64,000 nt of DNA from positions 372,001 to 436,000 of the forward strand of contig JAIUCV010000116.1 of assembly GCA_026724425.1 (NCBI GenBank). Reading direction: 5' to 3'. Under the pieces are notes generated by a model. That model saw nothing but the letters and a program-made list of their open reading frames with translations. It ran no database searches and was not told the origin of the DNA. The stretch's first letter is position 1, and each line of letters opens with the position of its first letter. This document shows positions 1-11,512 of the stretch, in pieces. This DNA comes from Erythrophleum ivorense. Its lineage: Eukaryota > Streptophyta > Magnoliopsida > Fabales > Fabaceae. The translations under genes were made by a program, and so were the position numbers.

Positions 1-503
1 TGGGAGAGTTGGCCTTGACTTAAGGTCCTAGGCTCGAGTTCAATGGAACGACGAATATTCGCCATAGATGACACAGAAATTGCAGCTCATATCCAAAACC
101 AAGAGCACTGATTCAATCCCTCTGTAGATAGCTAGCTAGGTTGTTCATGGACATATACGTACTATATATATAACGAAATCAGAGGACAATTAAAAAATTG
201 AGCATGAAGGTTGGGTCAATCAATAGGTTCACGGAGTAAAGGGCCAAAAAGCAAAAGCAAAAGCAAACATGGCTCCTCCCGTGGGTCAATTGTGGAATTA
301 TTGATCAAGTCCACTCTTGGTTGGATATTGTGGCCAAGAAGAAAAGGGTTCATTTGCATGTCACTGATCTTTTAGCCTTTTTATTTACCTTTGAGAAAAG
401 GGATGGATTTGCATATCACTCTTTGTGGCTATCTATTACATCCAGCTAGCATTCATGTTTGGCAATCGGCAGCTTTGATTTTCCAGTGCATTGGAAGAAA
501 CTT

Positions 504-507
<4 letters not shown>

Positions 508-545
<38 letters not shown>
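508..545. repeat. (TA)n microsatellite
   Basis: An uninterrupted run of about 19 TA units. A (TG)n tract follows at 671-689. Confidence 0.9.
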
Positions 546-548
<3 letters not shown>

Positions 549-3500
549 GAGGGACAATATGTGGTCTTCTTCATCGTGCAGTGAATTGGTCCTCCTCTTC
601 GGCCCATGTTCAAAGTCAACCATTTAGGCCAAATCCTAATCGGCTACATAAATTGTATAAATAACTTTTCTGTGTGTGTGTGTGTGTGTTGAGACCCTTG
701 GATACAGATAGATGGATAGTGTACATTTGGCCCAAACCAAAAAAAAAAAAAAGGAGGGAAAAGATGTGTAGTGTATAATTTTACTTAGAAATATGCCAAC
801 GGGGTATATATGTTAGGATGCGTTTGCTACACAAATATTGTAGTATTGTCATCTCATATGCATTATTTTAGATATTTAATTTCTTTTGATAAAAGGATTA
901 TCAAAGTTGCAACTCTTTATATTAAAACTCTCACTCACCTAACTTCTTAAGCCAGCTTCAGGTGGTTTAAATGTCTGAATTTGGTCATATGTTTAATGGG
1001 TTGTTATGTGGTTGGATAATGATAGTACACTAACAAAAATGCTGGTATGTGATGAATCTAGTTTAAAATTTTATATTACTCGTACATTTTAAGATATGGT
1101 TGGTACAATTTTTTTAAATAAAAAGTATCATATGTATCATTGTCTAACAATAGAGTGGCATCTCTTCACCCTGTGTCTTTAATCATTGTTACCAAATAGA
1201 AGATGAAATTTTCGACCAAATTAAAACCTTTATCGCTCAAAGATTAACCCTTTTTAGTATAAATCAAATAGCTAAAAAACTAAAAATGAAAGACAAAAAG
1301 GTGGAAAAGAAACTAATAGAATTAAATAATGTTGAACGAAATGTTCATAAAGTAATCAAAATGAGAAGCTCGAAAACAATTTTCATCTCCATCCCTACAT
1401 GAGTCGACGCAAGAGTTCTCACCTCTGTCAAGATATGTTCAAGTTATATGATCGTGTATCAGCATCACAATATATAATATGTTTCTTCTCGTCATATGAA
1501 ATGATCGATGTTATAGCTAGGGCATGGCCATTTCAGTTATTTATAGTTTTATATAAGCTAAACATATTGATGAAAGCTGGCCTTCTTCATGTTGCTTTCT
1601 TGGTAAATGCCAAAGTGGTTCAAACACAACTTTCAGTTGAAAAAAAGAGTAGTAGATGCTATAATTAACTCTACATAGTTGAAAATTAAGCCCTATGATC
1701 CGACTCTCTTCTATTTAATTCTGAAATTGCAACTATTCTTCGTGTATTATATGTAGCATCGAATTGTGCCCGCATAGGTCTTTACTGTCCATTTTTATAT
1801 AATTTATTTATTTATAATTAACAAAGTTTGCCAGATATCATGTTCACCCCCTCGAATCAGAACCTGATGCTATTTGAACAAAATCACACATTATACATCT
1901 TTAGCCACGTGAAGGGATTGTTACAAGTAGGCCCATAATCAAGTCAATCCAAAGTTTAGTATATTTAAGCTGTTTGTAAATTAATTATTGGCTAAAATAT
2001 ATCTTTAGTTTTTCTAATTTTATATAAATTTAATTTAGTTATTTTAATTTTAATTGAATCTATATAGTTCATTAACATTTTAAAATACAATGCAATTAAG
2101 CTTTTTTCTCGTTTCAATTTTAGATTTGTTCCTATGATAATAAAAAATGATTTTTGAATTAGTTAACTCACTTAACCTGGCTTATGTGGATTCGTTGGAT
2201 TAATAACTTGAGATTACATTTTAGTCACCTAATCTCCTCTCACTAATTTTTTCTTTTTCCCAAAATTGAATAAAATTCAGTAAAAAATATATTTTATCTC
2301 CTTAAACTAAAACCTAATTATAATATTAGTGCTTAAATTTTAAAATGCTACACTTTGCCCCTTTGAATTATTATAAAAAGCAAAACTATTAATCACCTAT
2401 TATATTAATATCTAATAGTCATGTAACGAACAAAAGTCGATTTTTAAACTTTCAAAAATTAATTTGTACTATCTATTTCAAGAAAAGAAGTCATTTTAGA
2501 AGTAACATCAATAATTTTCTCAACAAATAGCAATAATTGACTTTCGAAAACTCAAAAGTCCATTATAATCAAATGGATCAAATTGAAACTTTTAACATAC
2601 TTGAAGGACTAAATTAATGTGTATTTATATAAGTCAAAATATGCTGAACATAAAATTTTCAATATTCACTTATTTAATTGAAAAATTAATATCATGTTAA
2701 ACTCCCTCATTTAATAATTAAATTAAATCAATTTTAAACTTTTAACCGACCATATTTGAATGACTTACAAGTAATTCAATTCATTTAACTTGTAATTACA
2801 AGGGTGGTTTGCCCTTTTTCTCCTCCCCCCTCCTCCATCCCAACCTTATGCAAAGGCTTCAAATTAGATGTTAAAAAAATTTGTTAATTTTCTTAATATA
2901 TGGAAAAGGAGCCTCGGTTAGTGAGATGATTCCAAGCTTTACTGCACCAATTCCAATTGGTATATCCTTAATCCAAAGTTTAATTAAACAAATATTTTTA
3001 TGGTACTTATGTGTAGAATCTCTATGAACATCTCGAATTGACCGTACCTTTTCACCCATTGTAATGCCACTGGCCTCAATTTTTCTCAACAGTTTACTCC
3101 TAATACGGCAAAAACAACCACCTAACCTCCAATTTTCTTTAACACAAAATGATAATAAGAATAGATTACTTCAACACTATCGATTAAGGTACCAATGACG
3201 TGTAGGATTTCTTCTTAATCCTCATACTCATATTTTGTCACACTTTAGTGTAAGAAATAGTGTATGAGTGAGGGCCACCAAAAAGTGAGCAGTGGCTCAC
3301 CCAAAAAACTAGGTGCTAGAGAATTTTTTTTATAAGAGTGGACTCCTAACATGAGCTCTTGACACTAAGGGAGTTTGAACTTAGACAAAACTAGTGATTG
3401 CAAAGCTTTTATTAGATCCATTTTGCCAAATGAAACAACTTATGTTGGCTTACCTTAAATTACTGTGATCTTCTGCCTATGGATTAATTGCCTCGTTTCA

Positions 3501-3642
3501 TTACTCTGCATCAATTCATTTCTTTGGGTAGATTTATGAGGATTAAACCCTAAAGACAAACAGATAAAAACAAGTTACGAAGGAATTAAAAAAGAGAACT
3601 CCCTTGATCATTATTGGAAAGTAATATTTCCAATATTACGGC

Positions 3643-3850
3643 ATGTTTGGTTTGTCATTGGTAAGAAAAAAGAAAAATAAAAATTTGATGAAATGTCAAT
3701 TTTATTTTTATAATTATTATTCAATCATTATTTAATATTATCTATTAATTATTATTTAATTATTAAAGATAAAAGTATTATAAATATTTTATATCTATAA
3801 AATTATCTTTGTTCTTTTTTATTTTTATTTGAATATTTAATTTTTTAGGG
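3643..3850. repeat. MITE-like AT-rich repeat
   Basis: It starts with a GTTTGGTTTG-type end and runs through about 200 bp of very AT-rich sequence with TTATTATTTAATTATTAAAG-like motifs. The same composition and motif order recur at 16562-16760, 16880-17045 and 30913-31085. The short size, AT richness and dispersed copies suggest a miniature inverted-repeat element. The ends are not precisely defined. Confidence 0.4.
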
Positions 3851-3983
3851 GTGTATCCATATCACAATACTAAGAGAATTCTTCCCATCTAGTTTATGAA
3901 AATAGATTTTGTTCAAAATATAAAATTGATTTTATTGAAAATATTTTAAGAGTAAAATTCTAGATATAGGAGGTTGATAGAAG

Positions 3984-3984
<1 letters not shown>

Positions 3985-4026
<42 letters not shown>
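3985..4026. repeat. Compound (GT)n(AT)n microsatellite
   Basis: A GT run passes directly into an AT run. A second, more interrupted (AT)/(ACAT) tract lies at about 4410-4450. Confidence 0.9.
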
Positions 4027-4030
<4 letters not shown>

Positions 4031-4415
4031 CTTATAAAATTGAAAAGGTTCAATCCGAATAAAATTTGAGAGCACCCCACCACAATAGTTATTAAATAAA
4101 AAATGGTAATAGGAGAACTGAAATTAGAGGTTGCAGAGACTAATCAGAAAGGGTCCAAAAGAAGTAGAGTTCATGAAGGGAGTGGGAGGAAGAAGGAAGC
4201 ATTATATACAAAGTAGTTTAGAATTATATAGAACGTGGAAAGATGCCTTGAGAATCGGCAGCAAAAGGCATTGTGAAAATTTGGATATATTATGAGCAAA
4301 CACACATACATAGAGCGTGCAGTCTCATAAGGAAGCTAGCAGTCATGCACGTCACGTAGCGCATGTGCTTGGTTTCATCACCCACATGCACACCCTTTTT
4401 CATATACATATATAT

Positions 4416-4449
<34 letters not shown>

Positions 4450-6821
4450 TACATCCCCTTAATCAATTATGTATCCCTGTAATATAATACGTACGTACCA
4501 TTGTTAATTATATCATATTATTATATTGGAAAATGCCGACAATAGCCACACCACACCCTCAATATGTAGATACACTGTACTTTGTGCGTACCCTTTTCCT
4601 TTTATCTCTATCTTTCTTTCCACAAAGCTTATTAGTCTGTTAGCCATACACATCTTTTGCCATGCAAATCCATGAAATAAAGCTTCACTAACATAGCTTT
4701 CTTTTTTTCCTTTTTTTTTTCTTTCTCTTTAGTTCTTTTTTTGCCCCCTCATTTGCCCGAGTCACATGATCTTCTAAAAGTACCAACAAGTTGTAAAGAA
4801 CGGCACATAATTCCCTTTCTTTTGATGGTAATTAGTTATTCTTTTCTATTTTTGTCTTACTCGTCTCTGGTGAGGGAGGTGAATGTATAGTACTTGGTAA
4901 CAATTATTTTAATGGACATATAGCAAGGCAAATTTTAAAGAGTATGGCATAGCATATTGTAATGTGATAATGGGTTACAGAAGTTGACTGTACCCACTGT
5001 GCTAATTAATCACAAGCCTACGAAAAATAATTATATATAACAAGCTCGACTTATTAAAATAGATCTTGGAATTATTTGATCGCTAAATATTTTTTGAAGT
5101 TTGTAATTTAATCAATGAATTAATAATTAAGACAAAAATGTCGACATTATTTAGCTTGAATGAGTTACAAAATTTGACTTTCATCATTTAACATAGTTAT
5201 ACAAATTGACATCTAAAAATTTTATGAAGGCCTCTTAGAAGGTAAATTTTTTATTTCTTTCTTATATACGTCTCAAAATGATTATTTTAAAATTTATAAT
5301 TTAATGAAAATACTGATAACACAAAAAATTTAATGTACATCTAACATTATAAGAATTTCACTTGATGAACCATTGGTTAAATTAAATTACAAACTCATAT
5401 GACCTATTAATATTGTAAATTATAATGAAAGAAAGAGTGGAGCCCATGGAAGAGGAAATGTCTAGGATCGGGTAGACAGTTATATGAGCCTTCAATTATA
5501 CATATCACTCCCCCACAAAACTCAACTCTCACATGACTATGCTCCACCATTTTGCAAGCTAAGCAAGCATCCTTTTTTATTTTTATTTTTTCTCTTTTTC
5601 ACTTTGAATTTAATTATTTCTTAGCTCTTCCCACGTTGCTTTTAATAATTCCCATGTTGGCTTTTCTTTAACGCATTTCCTTGTAGAGATGGTACGTACA
5701 GACGACGATGTATGACTGGCTATCATCATATCTTCATTTCCTAATTGCACTGAAATCCATGCCCTCTTCCCTTCCCTTTCTTATCACACTTCTCCTCGTT
5801 TTCACTCAAAAACAATTTTCAAACTTGTTATCATTATATATAGTATAATAATATAATTGCTCTTCCTTTGGTAAATTTGGATGCATGATTACTTAAATGT
5901 TCCTATTTATATAACTTTCGCTAATTACATAAAAGCTCAAATGATGAACACGGAGTGATCAAGGTTTGAAATAATTTACATCCCATTTTTTTATATAGAA
6001 TGGTTAGTATAATATAGACAAGAATGAAAATTTTATTTTGTTTATATATTTGGTTGAATTAAAAAATGTTAGAATAAAAAAAAGGATAAGGAAATAACTC
6101 TCATGCTTATTTAAAAAAAAATAGAAAAAATAACAAGGATATAATAAATTTTGTATAAGTTAGATACAATAATTGACATTCACGCGTTTATGTGAAGGAA
6201 ATAAATTCATTCTCCCTTTTGATATTTAGACAAAAATTGACTACCAAATAGAATATAAAAAATGATTTTTTTTTTCATCTCCCTTTTCCTCTGGCTATCA
6301 AAGGAGTTGTTATAAACTAACAAAATTAGTCCAGTTGATAAAAACAAGTAGCAATGACTAAAAAATTTTTTATTTACTTTTATCTTATTCTTAAATTGTT
6401 AAGATGTGAAGTAGTCAACAAACAATTGAGTTTCAATGTTTATTCTATCATACACATACTTCAAAACAAATATTGTATTAATCCTTTATATATAAATATA
6501 TATTTCCATGGCCCATTGGTTTTGAGAAAGAGGTGAGCTACAATTTTTTCCCACAAAATAGATAAAAACTGTGATTCTAAATTTGCCAAATTAGGCAAAG
6601 AAAACAATTATTTAAGAGTGCATTCTACAGCCAAATAAATGAAGCTCTTCTTGCCCTATTTTACCCCCTTAATTAATTCTACAATTTTTTTTCTGACTTG
6701 TGCTAATTATAAAATACCTAAAAATTCAAAATTTTTAATACAAAGTTTTCCCCCAAAATAAAAACAAAAAGATTGACTGTTATACTTGGAGCTCCACCCT
6801 AAATTACGACTCTAGCAGTTA

Positions 6822-8069
6822 CTAGATGATACGCCCATAGTCTGGCGCACCATGGTGATGGATCAAGAACGCATCCCCACTGTTGGGTACGTCGAAAATT
6901 GAAGTTTGACTAATCAGATGCTGATGTTGCTGCTGCTGCTGTCTTTGCAGATCCCTCTGCCTCCTCAGCTCCAAAACCTTCCTATGAGAATTCGAGTGCT
7001 TCGTCGACACAAACGTCGGGCTCGCCGCCGGCCGGTACTCCGGCACCAGTCTCCCGGACTTGTACCGGACTCCGCAGGCATTGCACAGCGTCTTCGGGCC
7101 CATCGGCCCGGTCCGCCATTGCGGGGTCTTCTCGGCCGCGCAGTGCAGGCATTTCCGGCCGGAGGAGTCCGAATTTGAACTCTCCCTCTTCTTCGCCGGC
7201 GTCGCCTTAGCGTGCACTGGTATCGCTTCCGTCGTCGTCGTCGCGGTGTGTGGTGTTGGTGTTATGAGGTGAAGGAGGCGCGTGGACCAATCGCCAGGAG
7301 CGGCGCGTGAACGCTTGCTCCTTGCTTTGCCAGGGAGCGGAGTTTCGGGACGGAAAAACGGTGCGTTTCGAGTTGCATCGGGAGCGAAATGCGGGAGAGT
7401 TTCGGAGGAGGAGGAAGATTCTGAAGTCTGAGGTTTCGCGGCAAATGCGGAAGCGGTAGTGGCGCCGGATAGAAGGTGAAGTGTTTTTAGCTCGTCTTGT
7501 GCTGTGAATGAGTCTTCCACGAAGTTCGATAGCCATTCCAGTTCCGCCATGTCGTCATACTGTAATAAATTCATCAATCAAGACAAATTTCAAATTCTCG
7601 AATTCAAAGCATTTCATCACATTTTCACGTAAAAGCAAAAATAGAAGTATATTTCAACTTGAAAGTGAATTTGGCAAACAGACAAAAGAAAACTTAAAAA
7701 ACTTCGGTAATTGTGAGAGTTTGCAAGTTAAACCTTCTGGTGAGTGTGACTCACCGGCAAGCAGAGTTCACCGGAGAATTGAGGATCGCCGAAGGGACGA
7801 GTGCCAAAGTTGCCGGAGAAGCGGTTGTCAACACCGGAAACTGAGGAGTTGCAGCTGTCAACAGCGGTGCCAGTGGAGGAGTCGGTGGAGTTGCCGGCGA
7901 TATTATCGGGAAAACCATCGGACATGATAGCGTCGGCGTTGGAGAAGTCAAGGAGGTCGTCAATGGCGAATGGATCACCGGGTTTCTGGTCGGCATGGCG
8001 TTTCTCCGGCGAGAAGTGGTCCCCTGAGGAGGCAAAATAGGCACCGACAAAGTATTCGGGGACTTCCAT
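6822..8069 (-). CDS. GATA zinc-finger transcription factor, GATA9/GATA12-like (subfamily A)
   Basis: Two exons on the minus strand: 8069-7755 (105 codons) and 7559-6822 (245 codons plus stop). They join in phase 0 across a 195-bp intron with a GTGAGT donor and a TTACAG acceptor. The spliced product is 350 aa. The start is the ATG of MEVPEYFVG; the frame stays open further upstream but that part looks like CT-rich leader. Visible are an acidic N-terminal DDLLDFSN motif (about 37-44), the AELEWLSNFVEDSF motif straight after the junction, a basic KARSKRSRA stretch (about 183-191), and a CX2CX18CX2C GATA finger at residues 242-267 followed by the basic tail RYKSGRLVPEYRP. A Q-rich run lies near residue 313. 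The CX2CX18CX2C finger plus these flanking motifs are typical of plant subfamily A GATA factors, which bind WGATAR sites in the nucleus. GATA9 and GATA12 resemble it about equally. It is divergently oriented to the HD-ZIP III gene about 10 kb away. Confidence 0.93.
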
Positions 8070-8123
8070 GAACGTATGTGTATGATTGTAGAAAGATGAA
8101 GTGGGAAAACGAGAGGTTGGTGT

Positions 8124-8128
<5 letters not shown>

Positions 8129-8154
<26 letters not shown>
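8129..8154. repeat. (GA)13 microsatellite in the GATA gene leader
   Basis: A perfect GA run on the plus strand, read as CT on the coding strand, 60-85 bp upstream of the GATA start codon. It probably lies in the 5' UTR or core promoter, where CT-rich tracts are common in plants. Confidence 0.85.
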
Positions 8155-8454
8155 AGGTATGATATTGTGATTGTGTGTGAGAGTGAAGGTGGAGAGGTGG
8201 GGTTTTGAGGAGTAAAGGAAGGGCAAAATTGAAAATTCAGCAACATTGGAGCATCTTTTCCATGCAGAGATATATGGATATAATAATAGGAAGTGGCTTG
8301 CAAGTTCTGTAAAGTTAATTTAGCTGTTTCATTTTTTATTTTTTTCTTTTATTTGCTAAGTCATCTTTATTTCTTTTCTTTTACTTGCTTTTTTTTTTTA
8401 AATAATTTAAATTTAGTGATTTTCACATTCTTGATGCAAATTGTTTTTTTTACA

Positions 8455-8765
8455 AAGAAAAGTATATAGATTATTTTAAATTTTGTTAAAATTACATAAA
8501 TATTTTTTATTTTTATAACATACATAAATTATCTTTGAAATAAAAATTAGTTTATACTTAGTTTCACTTTTAATTTTTTTATTAAAATATTCTTTATTGA
8601 CATTTTAAATAAAAAATATTTTGCTTAAAAATTTAAAAATTTAATCAAAAATTTAAAATTAAACTAAATAAAATGTATAATAATTTTTGTTCTAGAAAAC
8701 ATCTATATATTTTTTAAAAATAAATAAAAATTTAATAGAATTTAAAGAACATCTATGTAATTTAT
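8455..8765. repeat. Degenerate inverted-repeat (MITE-like) element
   Basis: The left half (AAATTACATAAATATTTTTT) and the reverse complement of the right half (AAATTACATAGATGTTCTTT) match imperfectly over about 100 bp, leaving a small centre. The size and AT richness suit a decayed MITE. Exact ends are unclear. Confidence 0.35.
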
Positions 8766-8780
8766 TTATTTATTTTTCTT

Positions 8781-8811
8781 TGTGTGTGTGAGAGAGAGAG
8801 GGGGGGGGGGG
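8781..8811. repeat. Compound (TG)(AG) microsatellite with poly-G tract
   Basis: TG units, then AG units, then about 11 G. The G run may be length-variable or partly a sequencing artefact. Confidence 0.85.
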
Positions 8812-11066
8812 AGAGAATATACATCTTAAAATTTTAATTTGTCAATATTTATAAAACAATAATTATATCTTATTTATAATAATGGTTAATTATCATACTA
8901 AATATAAAAATCTTATATAACATATAAAATATGTAAAATAGAAATGTACCAAATGAGTCTCTTAAATATGTTTTTTTTTTAATTTCAATATACCATGTGC
9001 AATCATCTTATGTTAAGAAAAAAAATTGATCATAAACCAAGCTGTGAGCTTGATTTTTATCCATTTTAACGTTTCGAATTTAAATTCTAGTTAATTTACA
9101 TACTCAGAAACTCACAGTCTAAACTGCAGTCATATCTATTTCAAGTAAATGATTTGAGGTTTTCTAAAGAAATTAAAATGATAGTTGCATGTTATATAGG
9201 TTATAACTTATACCCATTAATAAAAATAGTTTGAAAAAGGGTTTGTGATCAAATTTTAATTTTTATAAATTATGCATTAATTTGCATTATAATTTCATTC
9301 CTTTATATAATTAATTCTGTTAACACATAAAATAAATAAATTGATAAACTACTGTAAGGAAACCCGTAGGACTTGCACATTGATATGGATGCCTGGAGCT
9401 CAAATCCACCTTCTTAAAAACATACTAATTAATTACTTGAGCTGTAGGTGGTTTAAGGGACTGAAATTATAAACAATATAATCAGTCCAAAATTAATTAC
9501 ATTGAATTATTCGATTAACTTTTAAAAATAAAAGAATGAAAATAAAGAGAGGCTTTTAGTTAATGCAACGAATAGTGATCATGTGGTATATAAAGGAATC
9601 AAGTGTAAGAAGCAGTACATTATCGTGGGTTGTCACTTAGAAAGAAAACAGCAATAATCTATGGCCACACACACACACACGCTGTTTTCTTAATTTCCTT
9701 AACAACTCAGTTTTAAGGCACACTCCATTTATGAAACCATAGGGATAACTTCTTAAAAAATTGATTTTTTAATGCAAATAAATATATATTTTTTAGATTA
9801 TTAAAATATAAATAAAATTAATGATAACAGATTCAATTTTTACCAAATATAATTATACACAGTACGATTATCCTAAGTTTAAATTAATCTGCAAAGACAA
9901 GACAATTAATATATGAATTAACAATGATTAAAGGTAAACTAATGTTAAAATGAAATAATTCAACCCCTGAAGAATCAATCACCTGCAGGTTTTGTCGCTG
10001 TCACTCCCCCAATTCGAATAGTGTCAAGTTACAGCCTGATGCTAATAATCTTTATTGCTTGGGGAGTTGTGTTTAGAAATTTAATTAATATTTGTCGAGG
10101 GTTCATTCTGACTTATGAGAATATTTTAGTAGAATTATAATTGTACTTTCTACCCCTACTTCCCCAGCATGAGTTGTTGTTAATTCCTGGACTCACGTTT
10201 TTGCACGATGCTTACAGCTCAACTTAGTCCAAGCTCCAAACAACGCTTCTCATGGCTCTCCCGTTGCAAGCTTTTCACTTTAATCTTACCTTCCATCACC
10301 TTTTCTAGTTCTTTTTCCTCCAAGCTTTGTTGTGTAACAGTGTATGAATAATATTAGCATTAATGCTAAAATGGTTCCAAACTCCGATTTACACAAGGTA
10401 TTTTCGGCTTTCCTCGGCATATCTTAAAGACACGTTTCTCACATCAACTAAGTACATTTAGAAAAATAATCTTTTTTTTTTTAATACTGGCCTCACATTC
10501 ATACATGGTTTGATTATTGCTTTTGCTATCATTTAGAAGTAATTTTACGGCCATATATGATTTAGTTTTATGTTAATATAAATGCAATGCAAGTGATGCT
10601 TCATTTACGTTGGAATTAGAAAATTTATAAAAATAAATTTTATTGCCTGATCTCAAAACATTGGTGTTATGATTCACAATGATAATATATACATATTATT
10701 ACATATCTTATGACGGCTTCCATTATTAGAACAACCCTCGATAGACATTTCTAGCTTTTACTTACCAAAGCAAAAGATATATGTGCATTAATTTTAACAA
10801 TGAGCAGCGTCTAGTTTATTCAAGAAGTTTGTTTTAAGCGCTCCTTCAGTGTATTGCATTACGGTTTGTTAATATAAGTTGATGTAATATATTATGAATT
10901 TTTCACTTATCTAATATAAATAATATATTATATAAATTTATATATTAATTTTTTTATATATTAAAATAATATATTATTTAATCAAAATTTGAAAGTGAAA
11001 TTAAATATAATTAGCTTTTGATATATAAGATATTATTAACACCTTCCGATTTCAACCACTACTTAT

Positions 11067-11512
11067 AGGGGTGTTCATAAATTTAGATAGTCGAATTTTG
11101 GCCTAACCTAGTTCTTGATCCGATTTTACATTAACTTACTTTTTCTAAATTCAATGTTTAAGCCTAGGTCATCTTAGATTGATTTTTTAAGTTGGCCAAG
11201 TCACTTTTTTTTTTGGTAATTTGACTAGTTAAATGAGATTAGATAAGAGTGATTGTAGATAAGGATAAGTCAATATCAAACTAAGTTGCACTGATTTCTT
11301 AAATTAGGTTTATTACTTTTTTTTAATTTAATTTTGTTTGTAAAATTTTAAAATGATCCCTTATAAAATAAAAAGGTTATATAAAATTACATTTTACTTT
11401 TAAAATAAAATTTATATAAATCCTTACAAAATAATTTGCTAAAAAAAAGAATCATAAAATTGGCTTGGCCTTAGCCAAACTAGCCAATATGTTGCTCATC
11501 CCACCCTAATAT
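11067..11512. repeat. Possible decayed hAT-like non-autonomous element
   Basis: The left end reads TAGGGGTGTTCATAAAT and the right end, reverse-complemented, reads TTAGGGTGGGATGAGCAAC. Between them lie subterminal motifs rich in GGCTTGGCC/GGCCAAG. This layout is common among plant hAT-type MITEs. No clean target duplication was seen. Confidence 0.3.

Larger units (their letters stand above)
1..6821. other. Gene-free AT-rich intergenic region
   Basis: I see no convincing gene here. Open frames are short, lack domain-like composition and sit in very AT-rich DNA. The region holds microsatellites (508-545, 671-689, 3985-4026, 4410-4450), a MITE-like repeat (about 3643-3850), and a stretch at about 1988-2650 whose two ends are loosely inverted copies of each other, perhaps an old transposon. 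The part next to 6821 is the 3' flank of the minus-strand GATA gene. Confidence 0.6.

Noticed and set aside
1399..1668. 89-codon open frame
   Set aside because: No domain, AT-rich composition, no promoter or splice context; chance frame.
6906..7272. Plus-strand frames across GATA exon 2
   Set aside because: Shadow frames of the GC-rich GATA zinc-finger exon on the other strand.
9356..9412. Possible tRNA gene or SINE head (GGAGCTCAAATCC as B box)
   Set aside because: No matching A box or cloverleaf; too weak to list separately.
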